The position numbers were made by a program, and so were the translations under genes. From Solimonas variicoloris DSM 15731 (GTDB lineage: Bacteria > Pseudomonadota > Gammaproteobacteria > Nevskiales > Nevskiaceae), in contig NZ_KB907927.1 in assembly GCF_000382285.1 (NCBI RefSeq), positions 293,842 through 357,841 of the forward strand: a DNA stretch of 64,000 nucleotides. Direction: 5' to 3'. Each line of letters opens with the position of its first letter. The stretch's first letter is position 1. Under the pieces are notes generated by a model. It was given only the letters and a program-made list of their open reading frames with translations, was not told where the DNA came from and did not search any database. This document shows, one piece after another, positions 45,331 through 53,586 of this stretch.

Positions 45331-45533
45331 TAAAGCGGCGCGAACAACTCCATGCGGCGACGGCCGCTCAGGCCGACATGCCGCCCGTCCGCATGCCGCC
45401 ACCGCTCGGCGGGCATGTCGGCCATGTGAAACGCGTCCGCGTACGCCGCCGGCACAGGCGCAACGGCACTTCCAGCCATCATCCCCGACCAGACCGCCAC
45501 GCCAGCCGACTGCGCCTCGTTCTCGATTCGCAA
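45330..45533 (-). CDS. Possible small protein (67 aa or shorter), unknown
   Basis: Frame opening with TTG at 45533; an internal ATG pair gives a shorter product beginning MMAGSAVAPVPAAYADAFH. Stop TAA at 45330-45332 overlaps the next ATG. The codon pattern has fairly high third-position GC. No recognised family, no clear ribosome site. It overlaps the 12-bp inverted repeat at 45371-45423, which argues that the region could instead be a structured RNA. Confidence 0.22.
   Translation of the reverse strand: MRIENEAQSAGVAVWSGMMAGSAVAPVPAAYADAFHMADMPAERWRHADGRHVGLSGRRRMELFAPL
45371..45423. repeat. 12-bp inverted repeat with 29-nt spacer
   Basis: GGCCGACATGCC (45371-45382) and GGCATGTCGGCC (45412-45423) are exact inverse complements. 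No T-run on either side. It could be an operator-like site or an RNA hairpin. Confidence 0.6.
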
Positions 45534-45631
45534 GCGAGCTGTGCTAACCTCGAAATAAGGGGATGGATCGCCTTGGTCCTGTTGTTTATACGAAGGAATT
45601 TGGGAGACGGGGTGGGTAATCGGACGACCGC

Positions 45632-45658
45632 CCCGGGCCAGCCTTTTGTCGGCCCGGG
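45632..45658. repeat. Hairpin in the leader region of the pilin operon
   Basis: CCCGGGCC (45632-45639) and GGCCCGGG (45651-45658), 11-nt loop with four T, 102 bp before the fimU start. It may form in the 5' untranslated RNA of the operon. Confidence 0.5.
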
Positions 45659-45760
45659 ATCACCATTCGTGCGCCTGCCGGATAGGCTGCGGCGACCGAT
45701 CCGTGTTCATTCATGGCCACCGGCGGCGGCCGGCTGACGATGCACTCTGGGGGAGAAGGC

Positions 45761-46342
45761 GTGAACGCCAGGCGCCATTCATCGGGACTGACCTTGATTG
45801 AGCTGCTCGTGACGATCACGGTCGCCGCCGTGCTGCTCGGCATTGCCATCCCGAGCTACAAGTTCATCCTCGTGACGAATCGCCTGGCGTCGACGGCCAA
45901 CGATTTCGTCGTTGGCATCCGGCAGGCCCAGGCAGAGGCCGTGCGCCGCAATGCGCCGACCCAGTTCTGCAGCGATGTGGCCGACACCAATGGCGCCGAC
46001 GACCTCGGCGCGAGTTGCGGCACCTCCGCTGGTGCGGTCTACGTGCTCAACAGCGACGGCAGCCGCACCAAGATCTACACCGCTCCGAGTCTTCCCGCCG
46101 ATCTGAGCGTAAGCGCCAGCGGCACCGGCGTCACAGCGCTGCGCTTCACTGGCCAGGGTCTCGCGCAAGCGGTCGGCGGCAGCGGCCCGTATACCGGCCT
46201 GGTCGCCGACATCTCCACCAGCGAGCTGAGCGACAGCAATCATCGCTGCGTCTATCTCACCACCGGCAGTCTGGTCAGCAGCTGCACCTACACCAGCGCC
46301 AGCGAAGGATGTCCCGCCGATGAACCCGCATCCTGCCAGTAG
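45761..46342 (+). CDS. fimU: Type IV minor pilin, FimU/GspH family
   Basis: First gene of the minor pilin operon. Starting at GTG 45761, preceded by GGGGGAGAAGG, the product has 193 residues: a 9-residue leader MNARRHSSG, then the processing site G|LTLIELLVTITVAAVLLGIAIPSY with Glu5 and the hydrophobic helix. PilD would cleave after Gly. The C-terminal domain has cysteines typical of GspH/FimT folds. In Pseudomonas, FimU occupies this first place before pilV, and the name rests mainly on that position. Minor pilins with PilY1 prime pilus assembly at the inner membrane. The stop overlaps pilV by 23 nt. Confidence 0.82.
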   Translation: MNARRHSSGLTLIELLVTITVAAVLLGIAIPSYKFILVTNRLASTANDFVVGIRQAQAEAVRRNAPTQFCSDVADTNGADDLGASCGTSAGAVYVLNSDGSRTKIYTAPSLPADLSVSASGTGVTALRFTGQGLAQAVGGSGPYTGLVADISTSELSDSNHRCVYLTTGSLVSSCTYTSASEGCPADEPASCQ

Positions 46343-46802
46343 CGCCGCTCACCGGCGCGGTCGACGCGCCGGCGTACGCGGCGCCGGCCTGATCGAGGTA
46401 CTCGTCGCCGTATTGATCCTGTCGATCGGCTTCCTCGGCATCGCCCTGGTGCAGACACGAGCGCTGTCCCAAAACAACAGCTCGATGGGACGATCGATGG
46501 CCATCGTCGCGAGCTACTCGATTCTGGAAGCGATGCGTGCCGATCGCGCGAACGCACTGTCCGGCGCCTACGATACGACGGTCGCCGCCGACGATTGCCC
46601 TGCGTCCGGAACCCTGGCAGAGACGCAAATCAGCAACTGGTGCAACGAGCTGAGCGCTTCGCTCGGCGCTGCCGAAACCACGACCGGCACCGTCGACTGT
46701 GACGCGGGAGGCACCTGCACAGTGACGATCCAGTTCGACGACAGCCGCGTCGGTGCCGGCGGCAACAGCGAACAGACTGTCGTCACCAAGGCGATGCTAT
46801 GA
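46320..46802 (+). CDS. pilV: Type IV pilus minor pilin PilV
   Basis: A 160-residue minor pilin. A basic leader of 20 residues ends VRG, then AGLIEVLVAVLILSIGFLGIALVQTRAL. The Glu5 is retained but the usual Phe1 is replaced by Ala, so the cleavage site is slightly atypical. The GFLGIALVQ motif is characteristic of PilV. It lies between fimU (23-nt overlap) and pilW (ATGA overlap). It is part of the pilus-tip or priming complex. Confidence 0.88.
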   Translation: MNPHPASSAAHRRGRRAGVRGAGLIEVLVAVLILSIGFLGIALVQTRALSQNNSSMGRSMAIVASYSILEAMRADRANALSGAYDTTVAADDCPASGTLAETQISNWCNELSASLGAAETTTGTVDCDAGGTCTVTIQFDDSRVGAGGNSEQTVVTKAML

Positions 46803-47854
46803 ACTCCCGCCCGCGTCGACTTCCGGTCCGGCAGCCAGCTGCACATGCAACGCAGCCGCTGGCCGCGCAATCCGGCTTCAGCCTGATCGAGCTCATGATC
46901 GCGCTGGTGCTCGGCCTGGTCGTGATCGGCGGCGCCACCGCCGTGTTCCTGTCCAACAAGCAGTCATACCGCTCGAATCTCGCGCTCGGACAGATTCAGG
47001 AGAATTCGCGCATCGCCTTCGAGATGATGTCGCGCGACATCCGTCAGGCCGGTTTGACGGGATGCGGAAACCTGGGCCGCGTCGCCAATGTCCTCAGCAA
47101 CGGGCCAACGTCCGCAACACCGGCGTGGTACGCCGATTTCGCCGTCAACGCCATCCGCGGCTTCGATGGCAACGCCGCTGATGTCGCCGTCACGACCGGC
47201 ACCGGCTCGGCGCAGCGGATCGCCGGCACCGACTCGCTGATGCTGATCGGCGTCGGCGAATCCGGCGCAAGCCTCGCCGCGCACAATCTGAGCACTTCGC
47301 AGTTGACGATCCACGAGACCAATGCCGGCTTCGAGGCTGGCGACCTGGTCGTGATCTGCGATCCCGATCATGCTGCCATCGCTCAGGTCACGAGCCTCGC
47401 CGGCACGGTCCTGACTATTGCCGAAGATACGGGAACGCCGGGCAACTGCTCCGTCGGCCTCGGTTTCCCGTCGACCTGCGCAGGCGCCAACGATTACCAG
47501 TTCGCCGTGAATTCGCAGTTCGCCAAACTGGTGGCAGCCGACTGGTTCATCGGCAACAACCCGCAGGGCAGTAGGTCGCTCTACCGGATGACGCTCGTCA
47601 ATAGCGGCGGCGTTCCGACGCCGACGGCACAGGAAATGGTTCGCAACGTCACCGACATGCAGATCCAGTATCACGTGCCGGGATCCGCATCGTTCCAGGA
47701 TGCTGGCGCACTCGCGGCGGCCGATTGGCAGGACGTCGATGCCGTACGGGTCACTCTCAGCTTCCGCAGCTCGGATCGCTACGCGGGAACGGACAGCGCC
47801 CCGATCACCCGTCAGATGACCGCATCGGTCACGCTGCGCAACCGGACGAACTGA
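46799..47854 (+). CDS. pilW: Type IV pilus assembly protein PilW
   Basis: A 351-residue minor pilin. The leader is 26 residues ending QSG|FSLIELMIALVLGLVVIGG with Glu5. The next segment FLSNKQSYRSNLALGQIQENSRIAFEMMSRDIRQAG is strongly conserved in PilW. The C-terminal part includes RSLYRMTL and MQIQYHV, also common in the family. It overlaps pilV by 4 nt and leads into pilX. Confidence 0.92.
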   Translation: MNSRPRRLPVRQPAAHATQPLAAQSGFSLIELMIALVLGLVVIGGATAVFLSNKQSYRSNLALGQIQENSRIAFEMMSRDIRQAGLTGCGNLGRVANVLSNGPTSATPAWYADFAVNAIRGFDGNAADVAVTTGTGSAQRIAGTDSLMLIGVGESGASLAAHNLSTSQLTIHETNAGFEAGDLVVICDPDHAAIAQVTSLAGTVLTIAEDTGTPGNCSVGLGFPSTCAGANDYQFAVNSQFAKLVAADWFIGNNPQGSRSLYRMTLVNSGGVPTPTAQEMVRNVTDMQIQYHVPGSASFQDAGALAAADWQDVDAVRVTLSFRSSDRYAGTDSAPITRQMTASVTLRNRTN

Positions 47855-47856
47855 GC

Positions 47857-48456
47857 ATGCGCGTCACGTCGATCTCGCCAGAAATTCAGCTGGTCCGGCA
47901 CCGACCCGCAGCGCCTGCGGCCGTGGCCCAGGCGCGCCAGCGAGGCGTGGCCCTGGCGGTTGCGCTGATCCTGTTGATCCTGGTGACGCTGATCGGGCTC
48001 GCGGCCGTGCGCGGCGTGACGACGCAGCAGAAAATGACCGCCAACTTCTATGATCGGGAGCTTGCCTTCCAGAACGCCGAAGCCGGCCTCGCCGCGGCGG
48101 CTCAGGCGCTGACCGCCGGCACGACCAACATCCGCAACTGCGGCCAGGGCGGCGACGCCTGCCGTGCCAATCCGTTCGAGGATCCAAACCTCGCGGCCAG
48201 CAGCATCCAGACCGTCAGCTCCTACACCGCCGGCGATAACACGACCGGCCAGCCGCAGTTCGTGATCGAGAACATGGGCACCTACGCTGACCCCAACTCG
48301 AGCACCGGCTTCGGCCAGAGTGCCAACGGCGCCCAGTACGGCGCACAAGGCGTGACGACGACGGCGACCTTCTATCGCATCACGGCGCGCAGCGGCAATC
48401 CGTCGCAGATCGGTGATCGCGCGGTCGTCACCCTGCAAGCGATGTACAAGCAATGA
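47857..48456 (+). CDS. pilX: Type IV pilus assembly protein PilX
   Basis: A 199-residue minor pilin. The leader ends RQRG and the mature helix is VALAVALILLILVTLIGLAAVRGVTTQQKMTANFYDRELAFQNAEAGL. Glu5 is missing, which is usual in PilX. The sequence ELAFQNAEAGLAAA is the family hallmark. The start ATG is 2 nt after the pilW stop; the longer frame beginning at 47725 is pilW shadow. Overlaps pilY1 at its 3' end. Confidence 0.9.
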   Translation: MRVTSISPEIQLVRHRPAAPAAVAQARQRGVALAVALILLILVTLIGLAAVRGVTTQQKMTANFYDRELAFQNAEAGLAAAAQALTAGTTNIRNCGQGGDACRANPFEDPNLAASSIQTVSSYTAGDNTTGQPQFVIENMGTYADPNSSTGFGQSANGAQYGAQGVTTTATFYRITARSGNPSQIGDRAVVTLQAMYKQ

Positions 48457-48467
48457 GGGAGCGGAGC

Positions 48468-51400
48468 ATGAACGCAGGAGCGTACGTACGGCGCCACGCG
48501 AGTCGCGGCGCCGCTTGGCTCGTTGGCCTGGTGGTGGCATTCGCCGTGCCCACCGCCGAGGCCGTGACGATTGATCAGTCGCCGCTCACGGTCAGGCAGT
48601 CGCTGCCGCCGAATATCGTGCTGATGCTCGACGATTCGGGCTCGATGGCCTGGGACGTCATGCCGGACTACAGCTATCTGAGCAGCACCACGGCCGACGC
48701 ACTGGTCAGCTCGAGCGTCAACGGGCTGTACTACAACCCCAGCGTCACTTACACCCCGCCCTATACCTCCGACGGCGCGACGCGCTATCCGAACGCAAGC
48801 TTTACAGCCGCCTGGAAAAACGGTTTCAAACAGTCACAGGGAACGGTGAATCTGAGCTCCTACGACGGCTCCAGCGACACAAGCCGATCCGGACGCAGTT
48901 CGAGCGACATCGCCTACACCACCGCAGTTTCTGTCTCGACCCCGTTCAGCTACACGGCGACGCTCAGCTGTCCGTATGGTGGAACACCGAACCTCTCCAC
49001 CGGCAAATGCACGGGCTCGTATTACGGAACATACAGCGGCACATGGAGTTGCCCGGACGGAGGAACCCGCAGTGGCTCGATCTGCTCAGGCACTACGACC
49101 ACGACGACCAACCTGTTCACCTACACCGTCAAGAGCGGCAGCACTTATACGCGCCACTACGTCGGCACCAGCGGTTCCTGTGCCGCGGCCTCGTCGCAGA
49201 TTTCGAGTTCCGTCTGCGACGACAGCGACGCCACGCGCCAGAACGTCGCGAATTGGTATTCGTACTACCACACGCGCATTCTGATGGCGAAGAGCGGCCT
49301 GATGAACGCCTTCGCCAACCTCGATCCGACGATCCGCTACGGCTTCGGCTCGATCGATGGCGGCGATTCCGGCAACAACAACTACACGAATCTGCCGACG
49401 TCGCGTTACACCTACACGGACAACTACAACGACGGCAGCAACTACATCGCTCAGGTCCAGCCATTCGGCAGCGGCTCCAGCAGCTCGTCGCAGAAGAGCC
49501 AGTTCTGGACCTGGCTGGCCGCTGCCACTGCCAGCGGCGGCACACCGCTGCGGCAGGCTCTGAATGCGGTCGGCCGCTACTACCAGACCGCGCAGCCGTG
49601 GCAGTCCACTGCCGACGGCTCGACCGTGGAACTCGCCTGCCGGCAGTCCTACACGATTCTGACCACGGACGGCTTCTGGAACGAAAGCAGCACCGGACTG
49701 CCGTCCTCGCCGTACACCACCAACGTCGACGGTGCACCGGGCGGCTCGACGACCACCACGACGACGTCCACCTACAACGCCACGCTCAGCTGCCCGGTCG
49801 GCTATACACCGATCACCAGCGGCAATCGCAAGGGCCAGTGCAAGAAGGACGGCACCAACAGCTATTACAACAACGGCACCTGGAGCTGCCCGAACGGCGG
49901 AACGCTGAGCGGCTCGACCTGCTCCGTCACCACGACCACCACGACGACGCAAGCGACCGTCACGAACACCGGTCCGAACGGCCAGTCCTACACCTATGAC
50001 GCGACGGCGACCAACAGTGCCGGCCTGCCGCTGAAGCCCTACGCCGACACCTACTCGAACACGCTCGCCGACGTCGCCATGTATTACTGGTTGTCGGATC
50101 TGCGCCCGGATACCAGCAACGAAGTGCCGACGAGCACCGAAGACGAAGCATTCTGGCAGCATATGACGACGTTCACGCTCGGCCTTGGCTTCACGCCGAC
50201 GAACATCGCCCCGGCCGGCACCACCGTCAGCCAGATCTTCAACTGGGCGAACGGCGGCAGCCCGATCAGCGGCTTCAGCTGGCCGCAACCGAGCGGCGAC
50301 AACATCAACAACATCGCCGACATGGCGCACGCCGCGGTCAACGGCCACGGCGGCTTCTATTCGGCAACCAGCCCGGAAGATTTTTCCAACGCGCTCAGCG
50401 ATGCGCTCAAGCGCGTCTCCGAGCGCAACGGTTCCGGCGCCAGTCTCGCGGCGAACAGCACCAAGCTGGAGACCGGCACCGTCACCTACCAGGCCGTCTA
50501 CTCGACGGGCAAATGGAAAGGTGACCTCAAGGCCTTCACCGTCAACCCGAGCACCGGCGCCATCGCCTCGACCCCGTTCTGGGTTGCGTCCAACCAGCTG
50601 CCAGCCGCAGCCAGCCGTACGATCAAGACCTACAACCCGAGCGCCACGAGCGGCTCGCAGTTCGTCGACTTCACCGCCGGGTCGTCGGACACGACTGCAC
50701 CGCCGAATCTCTCGAGCGCGCAGAAAACCGCGCTCGGATCGACCTCTGCAGTGCAGAACGCCGTCGTCGGCTACCTGCGCGGCGACGCCAGCCGCGAGCA
50801 GAAAAACGGCGGGATCTATCGCAATCGCGACACGGCACTCGGCGACATCATCAGCTCGCAGCCGGTCTACGTCGGTGCTCCGGATGCCAATCTGTTCTTC
50901 GGCAAGACCTTCACCGGATCGTCCAGCTATTCGACGTTCGCCGCGAGCAAGGTGAACCGCAGCCCGCGCCTCTGGGTCGCTGCCAATGACGGCATGCTGC
51001 ACTCCTTCAACGCCGCCAGCGGCGCCGAGGTCTTCGCCTATCTGCCCAACGCCGTGATCCTCAACGGGGTCAAGGATCTGAGCAATCCGAACTACGGCAG
51101 CAACAGCGTGCCGCATCAGTTCTTCAACGACGGCGAACTAACCGTTGCCGACGTCTATTACTCATCGGCCTGGCATACGGTCCTCGTCGGGACGACCGGC
51201 CGCGGCACGGCCAGGGCGGTCTATGCCTTCGACGTGACGGATCCCGCCACGCCGACCCTGCTGTGGGAACGCTCGGCGGGTGACGGCCAGACCAACAGCG
51301 AGTACATCGGCCAGAGCATCGGCAAGCCGGTCGTCGCCCAGACTGCGGACGGCTCGTGGTCGGTCCTGCTCGGCAACGGCTACAACAGCAGCGCCGGCAC

Positions 51401-52352
51401 CGCGGCGCTGCTGCAGTTCTCCGTCACCAGCGGCGCGTTGACGGTCCATGCGACGAACTCGACGACCGGCAATGGCCTGGCGGCGCCCGCCGTCTGGATG
51501 GCAAATGCGACGAACGGCATCAGCACCACGGCTTACGCCGGCGACCTGCTGGGCAACGTCTGGGCTTTCGATCTGGCGGCCAACACCAGCTCGGCAATCT
51601 TCCAGGCCCGAGACGCCGACAACGGTGTGCAATCCATTACCGGCGGCATGCTCGCCGGCAGGGATCCGTCGACGGGCAATCTCTGGCTGTTCTTCGGCAC
51701 CGGCCGCTATCTGACGCAGACCGATCTCGCCGACGACAGCGTGCAGACCTGGTACGGCATCATTGCCCAGGCGGGAGCGGGCCAGTCGAGCAGCCTCGTC
51801 CCGCACCTGAGCCAGGGGCGCACCTACCTCACCGAGCGCGAGATCGTCGCCGAGCAGGCAGCGACCTCGTCGTCGCTGGCTGCCCGCGCACTCTCCAGCC
51901 CGTCGGAAGGCGACATGGCCGGCAAATCCGGCTGGTACATCGATCTGGTCCCGCCTTCCGGCGCGGCGAACGGCGAACGCATGGTCACGCCCAACCAGTT
52001 CCAGGGCAATCTGCTGCTCGGCACGACGCGCATCCCTGAATCCTCGGATCCGTGCAATCCGACCGGTCGCGGCTGGATCATGGCGATCAATCCGTTCAGC
52101 GGCGCGCCGCCGGGCTCGACCTTCTTCGATATCAACGGCGACAACCAGTTCAACGACAGCGACAAGATCACGGCAGGAGGAACGACCTACATCGTCGCCG
52201 GCGTCGGCTTCAGCTCGATTCCGAATAACCCGATCTTCGTCGGCAACACCATGCTGATCAGCTTCGACGACGCGTCGACCGGCAAGGTCAACACCGCCGG
52301 CACGCCGGGCGGGCTGCAGCGCCTGTCCTGGCGCGAGTTGATCCGGCAATGA
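48468..52352 (+). CDS. pilY1: PilY1, type IV pilus tip adhesin/assembly factor, with Cys-rich inserts
   Basis: A secreted, about 1294-residue pilus-associated protein. Signal peptide about residues 1-30. The N-terminal half holds a von Willebrand A-like domain with MIDAS D55-x-S-G-S59 (MLDDSGSM). Two modules with four cysteines each are inserted: residues 162-206 and 436-485, both running ATLSCP...GTWSCP.GGT..GS..C and followed by Thr-rich tracts. The C-terminal half (about 700-1290) is the PilY1 beta-propeller with a calcium-site-like DINGDNQFNDSD at 1221-1232. The start at 48468 is chosen because GAGGGAGCGG precedes it; ATG 48453 overlaps pilX and is an alternative. In Pseudomonas the protein primes pilus assembly and takes part in surface sensing. 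Confidence 0.92.
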   Translation: MNAGAYVRRHASRGAAWLVGLVVAFAVPTAEAVTIDQSPLTVRQSLPPNIVLMLDDSGSMAWDVMPDYSYLSSTTADALVSSSVNGLYYNPSVTYTPPYTSDGATRYPNASFTAAWKNGFKQSQGTVNLSSYDGSSDTSRSGRSSSDIAYTTAVSVSTPFSYTATLSCPYGGTPNLSTGKCTGSYYGTYSGTWSCPDGGTRSGSICSGTTTTTTNLFTYTVKSGSTYTRHYVGTSGSCAAASSQISSSVCDDSDATRQNVANWYSYYHTRILMAKSGLMNAFANLDPTIRYGFGSIDGGDSGNNNYTNLPTSRYTYTDNYNDGSNYIAQVQPFGSGSSSSSQKSQFWTWLAAATASGGTPLRQALNAVGRYYQTAQPWQSTADGSTVELACRQSYTILTTDGFWNESSTGLPSSPYTTNVDGAPGGSTTTTTTSTYNATLSCPVGYTPITSGNRKGQCKKDGTNSYYNNGTWSCPNGGTLSGSTCSVTTTTTTTQATVTNTGPNGQSYTYDATATNSAGLPLKPYADTYSNTLADVAMYYWLSDLRPDTSNEVPTSTEDEAFWQHMTTFTLGLGFTPTNIAPAGTTVSQIFNWANGGSPISGFSWPQPSGDNINNIADMAHAAVNGHGGFYSATSPEDFSNALSDALKRVSERNGSGASLAANSTKLETGTVTYQAVYSTGKWKGDLKAFTVNPSTGAIASTPFWVASNQLPAAASRTIKTYNPSATSGSQFVDFTAGSSDTTAPPNLSSAQKTALGSTSAVQNAVVGYLRGDASREQKNGGIYRNRDTALGDIISSQPVYVGAPDANLFFGKTFTGSSSYSTFAASKVNRSPRLWVAANDGMLHSFNAASGAEVFAYLPNAVILNGVKDLSNPNYGSNSVPHQFFNDGELTVADVYYSSAWHTVLVGTTGRGTARAVYAFDVTDPATPTLLWERSAGDGQTNSEYIGQSIGKPVVAQTADGSWSVLLGNGYNSSAGTAALLQFSVTSGALTVHATNSTTGNGLAAPAVWMANATNGISTTAYAGDLLGNVWAFDLAANTSSAIFQARDADNGVQSITGGMLAGRDPSTGNLWLFFGTGRYLTQTDLADDSVQTWYGIIAQAGAGQSSSLVPHLSQGRTYLTEREIVAEQAATSSSLAARALSSPSEGDMAGKSGWYIDLVPPSGAANGERMVTPNQFQGNLLLGTTRIPESSDPCNPTGRGWIMAINPFSGAPPGSTFFDINGDNQFNDSDKITAGGTTYIVAGVGFSSIPNNPIFVGNTMLISFDDASTGKVNTAGTPGGLQRLSWRELIRQ

Positions 52353-52840
52353 ACGAGGACCTGCGGACCATGTCAGAACACCATCGCCGATCGACCGGCG
52401 CGCGCCGCCAGAGCGGTTTCACGCTGATCGAGCTGATCATCGCGGTGGCGATCGTCGGCATTCTCGCCGCGATCGCCTACCCGTCGTACATCAACTCCAT
52501 CACCAAGACCAAGCGCCGGGCCGCCGAAGTGTGCCTGTCGAGCTACGCCACGTTCATGGAGCGCTTCTACACGACCAACCTGCGCTACGACGAGGATCTC
52601 GCGGGGAATGCCATGAACAGCGCCGCGCTGCAGGCGCTCGGGCTCGATTGCGCATCCGATCAGAACACCGGCAAGGACTATAGCTACGCCTTCGAATCGG
52701 TTGCGGCTGCAGCCTACACGCTCAAGGCGGTCCCGATCGACGCGCAGGCGGATCGCGATACGCGTTGCGGCACCCTGACGCTCGACCATACCGGCACGCG
52801 CGGCGCGACCGGTTCGGCGGGTGTCGCCGAGTGCTGGTAG
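52349..52840 (+). CDS. pilE: Type IV pilin-like protein PilE
   Basis: A 163-residue minor pilin of the PilE type: leader ending RRQSG|FTLIELIIAVAIVGILAAIAYPSY, Glu5 present, followed by the cysteine-flanked C-terminal domain (CLSSYATFMERFYTTNLRY and a terminal RCGTLTLDHTGTRGATG, AECW). The ATG at 52349 overlaps the pilY1 stop (ATGA); a second ATG at 52370 with GAGGA upstream is an equal alternative (16-residue leader). pilY2, which follows pilY1 in Pseudomonas, is absent. Convergent with fimT, only 6 bp apart. Confidence 0.9.
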   Translation: MNEDLRTMSEHHRRSTGARRQSGFTLIELIIAVAIVGILAAIAYPSYINSITKTKRRAAEVCLSSYATFMERFYTTNLRYDEDLAGNAMNSAALQALGLDCASDQNTGKDYSYAFESVAAAAYTLKAVPIDAQADRDTRCGTLTLDHTGTRGATGSAGVAECW

Positions 52841-52846
52841 GCGGCA

Positions 52847-53464
52847 TCAGCTCGCGGGCGGACATTCCCCGGCGAAGTCGCGCGCTTCGGGCTCGAAGCG
52901 CCCGCTGCCGATCAGCACCAGATCCGTGGCGTTACCGGCTCCGAGTCGGGTCGTGCAGATCCGCAGGCGCCCCGCCGCGAACGCTCCGTTCGCGGTCTGC
53001 GCCGCCCCGCTCGGATGAAAGACGACCGCCTTCTTGAAAGGGCCGTTTCCCGACAGCCGCACGTCATCCGAGGCCGGCAGACGTTCGCTCAGCCGTACAC
53101 TGTCCTCCGGATCGACGTGACCGTCATGATCGCGATCGATGAAGACGATCCATTCGCGCGCTGGCCACTGACCGTGGCAGCCTTCCGCAGCATTGCCCGC
53201 GCAAAAGGTCACCGGCACGTTCAGGCTCGCCGCGGTCTGGCGTGCCGTCACCGCTGCCAGCAGCAGCTGATTCGTCGTCGAAGCAAGCCGGGTGACCACC
53301 AGCGCGTGGCTGAAGGCCGGAACGCCGAGGCCCAACAGGACCGCTGACACCGCGACCGCGGTCAGCAACTCGGCGACCGTCAGACCGAGCTGGCACACCC
53401 GTCGACATGCCGGTCCCGGCCGACGGCGACTGGGAACACCGTGATCGCGGTGCGGATCTTCCAT
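52847..53464 (-). CDS. fimT: GspH/FimT family pseudopilin
   Basis: A 205-residue prepilin-like protein: a long basic leader of about 27 residues ending CQLG|LTVAELLTAVAVSAVLLGLGVPAF, with Glu5 kept and Leu at position 1. The C-terminal part has FCAGNAAEGCHGQWPAREWIVFIDRDHDG, a typical GspH/FimT globular domain with a Cys pair. ATG 53464 is favoured over GTG 53470 because GAGAGGGG precedes it. It lies between pilE and thiO on the opposite strand to the operon. In Pseudomonas fimT lies next to thiO at the other end of the pilin genes, so the pair seems relocated here. Confidence 0.82.
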   Translation of the reverse strand: MEDPHRDHGVPSRRRPGPACRRVCQLGLTVAELLTAVAVSAVLLGLGVPAFSHALVVTRLASTTNQLLLAAVTARQTAASLNVPVTFCAGNAAEGCHGQWPAREWIVFIDRDHDGHVDPEDSVRLSERLPASDDVRLSGNGPFKKAVVFHPSGAAQTANGAFAAGRLRICTTRLGAGNATDLVLIGSGRFEPEARDFAGECPPAS

Positions 53465-53586
53465 CGGCACCCCTCTCGTCGCGATCGTGGCGAAGCACGA
53501 TCTCCACCTGCTCGACCAGGCACGCTCGCAGCCTGTCTCGGGTCGATGCTAGGTGGAAAGGAACGTGAGCAGATGCCGAGCAGTTC

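Larger units (their letters stand above)
44945..45760. other. Gene-poor interval of 816 bp upstream of the pilin operon
   Basis: The longest gap in the window, and less GC-rich than its surroundings. It contains a good minus-strand terminator (45040-45072), a 12-bp inverted repeat (45371-45382 with 45412-45423), an 8-bp hairpin (45632-45639 with 45651-45658), and two short minus-strand frames linked by TAATG. Base 45585-45591 is TTTATAC, a possible -10 for the plus-strand pilin operon, without a clear -35. I see no tRNA. Confidence 0.6.

Noticed and set aside
45586..45849. Minus-strand frame of 87 codons overlapping fimU
   Set aside because: Overlaps a well-supported pilin gene and shows no recognisable protein features.
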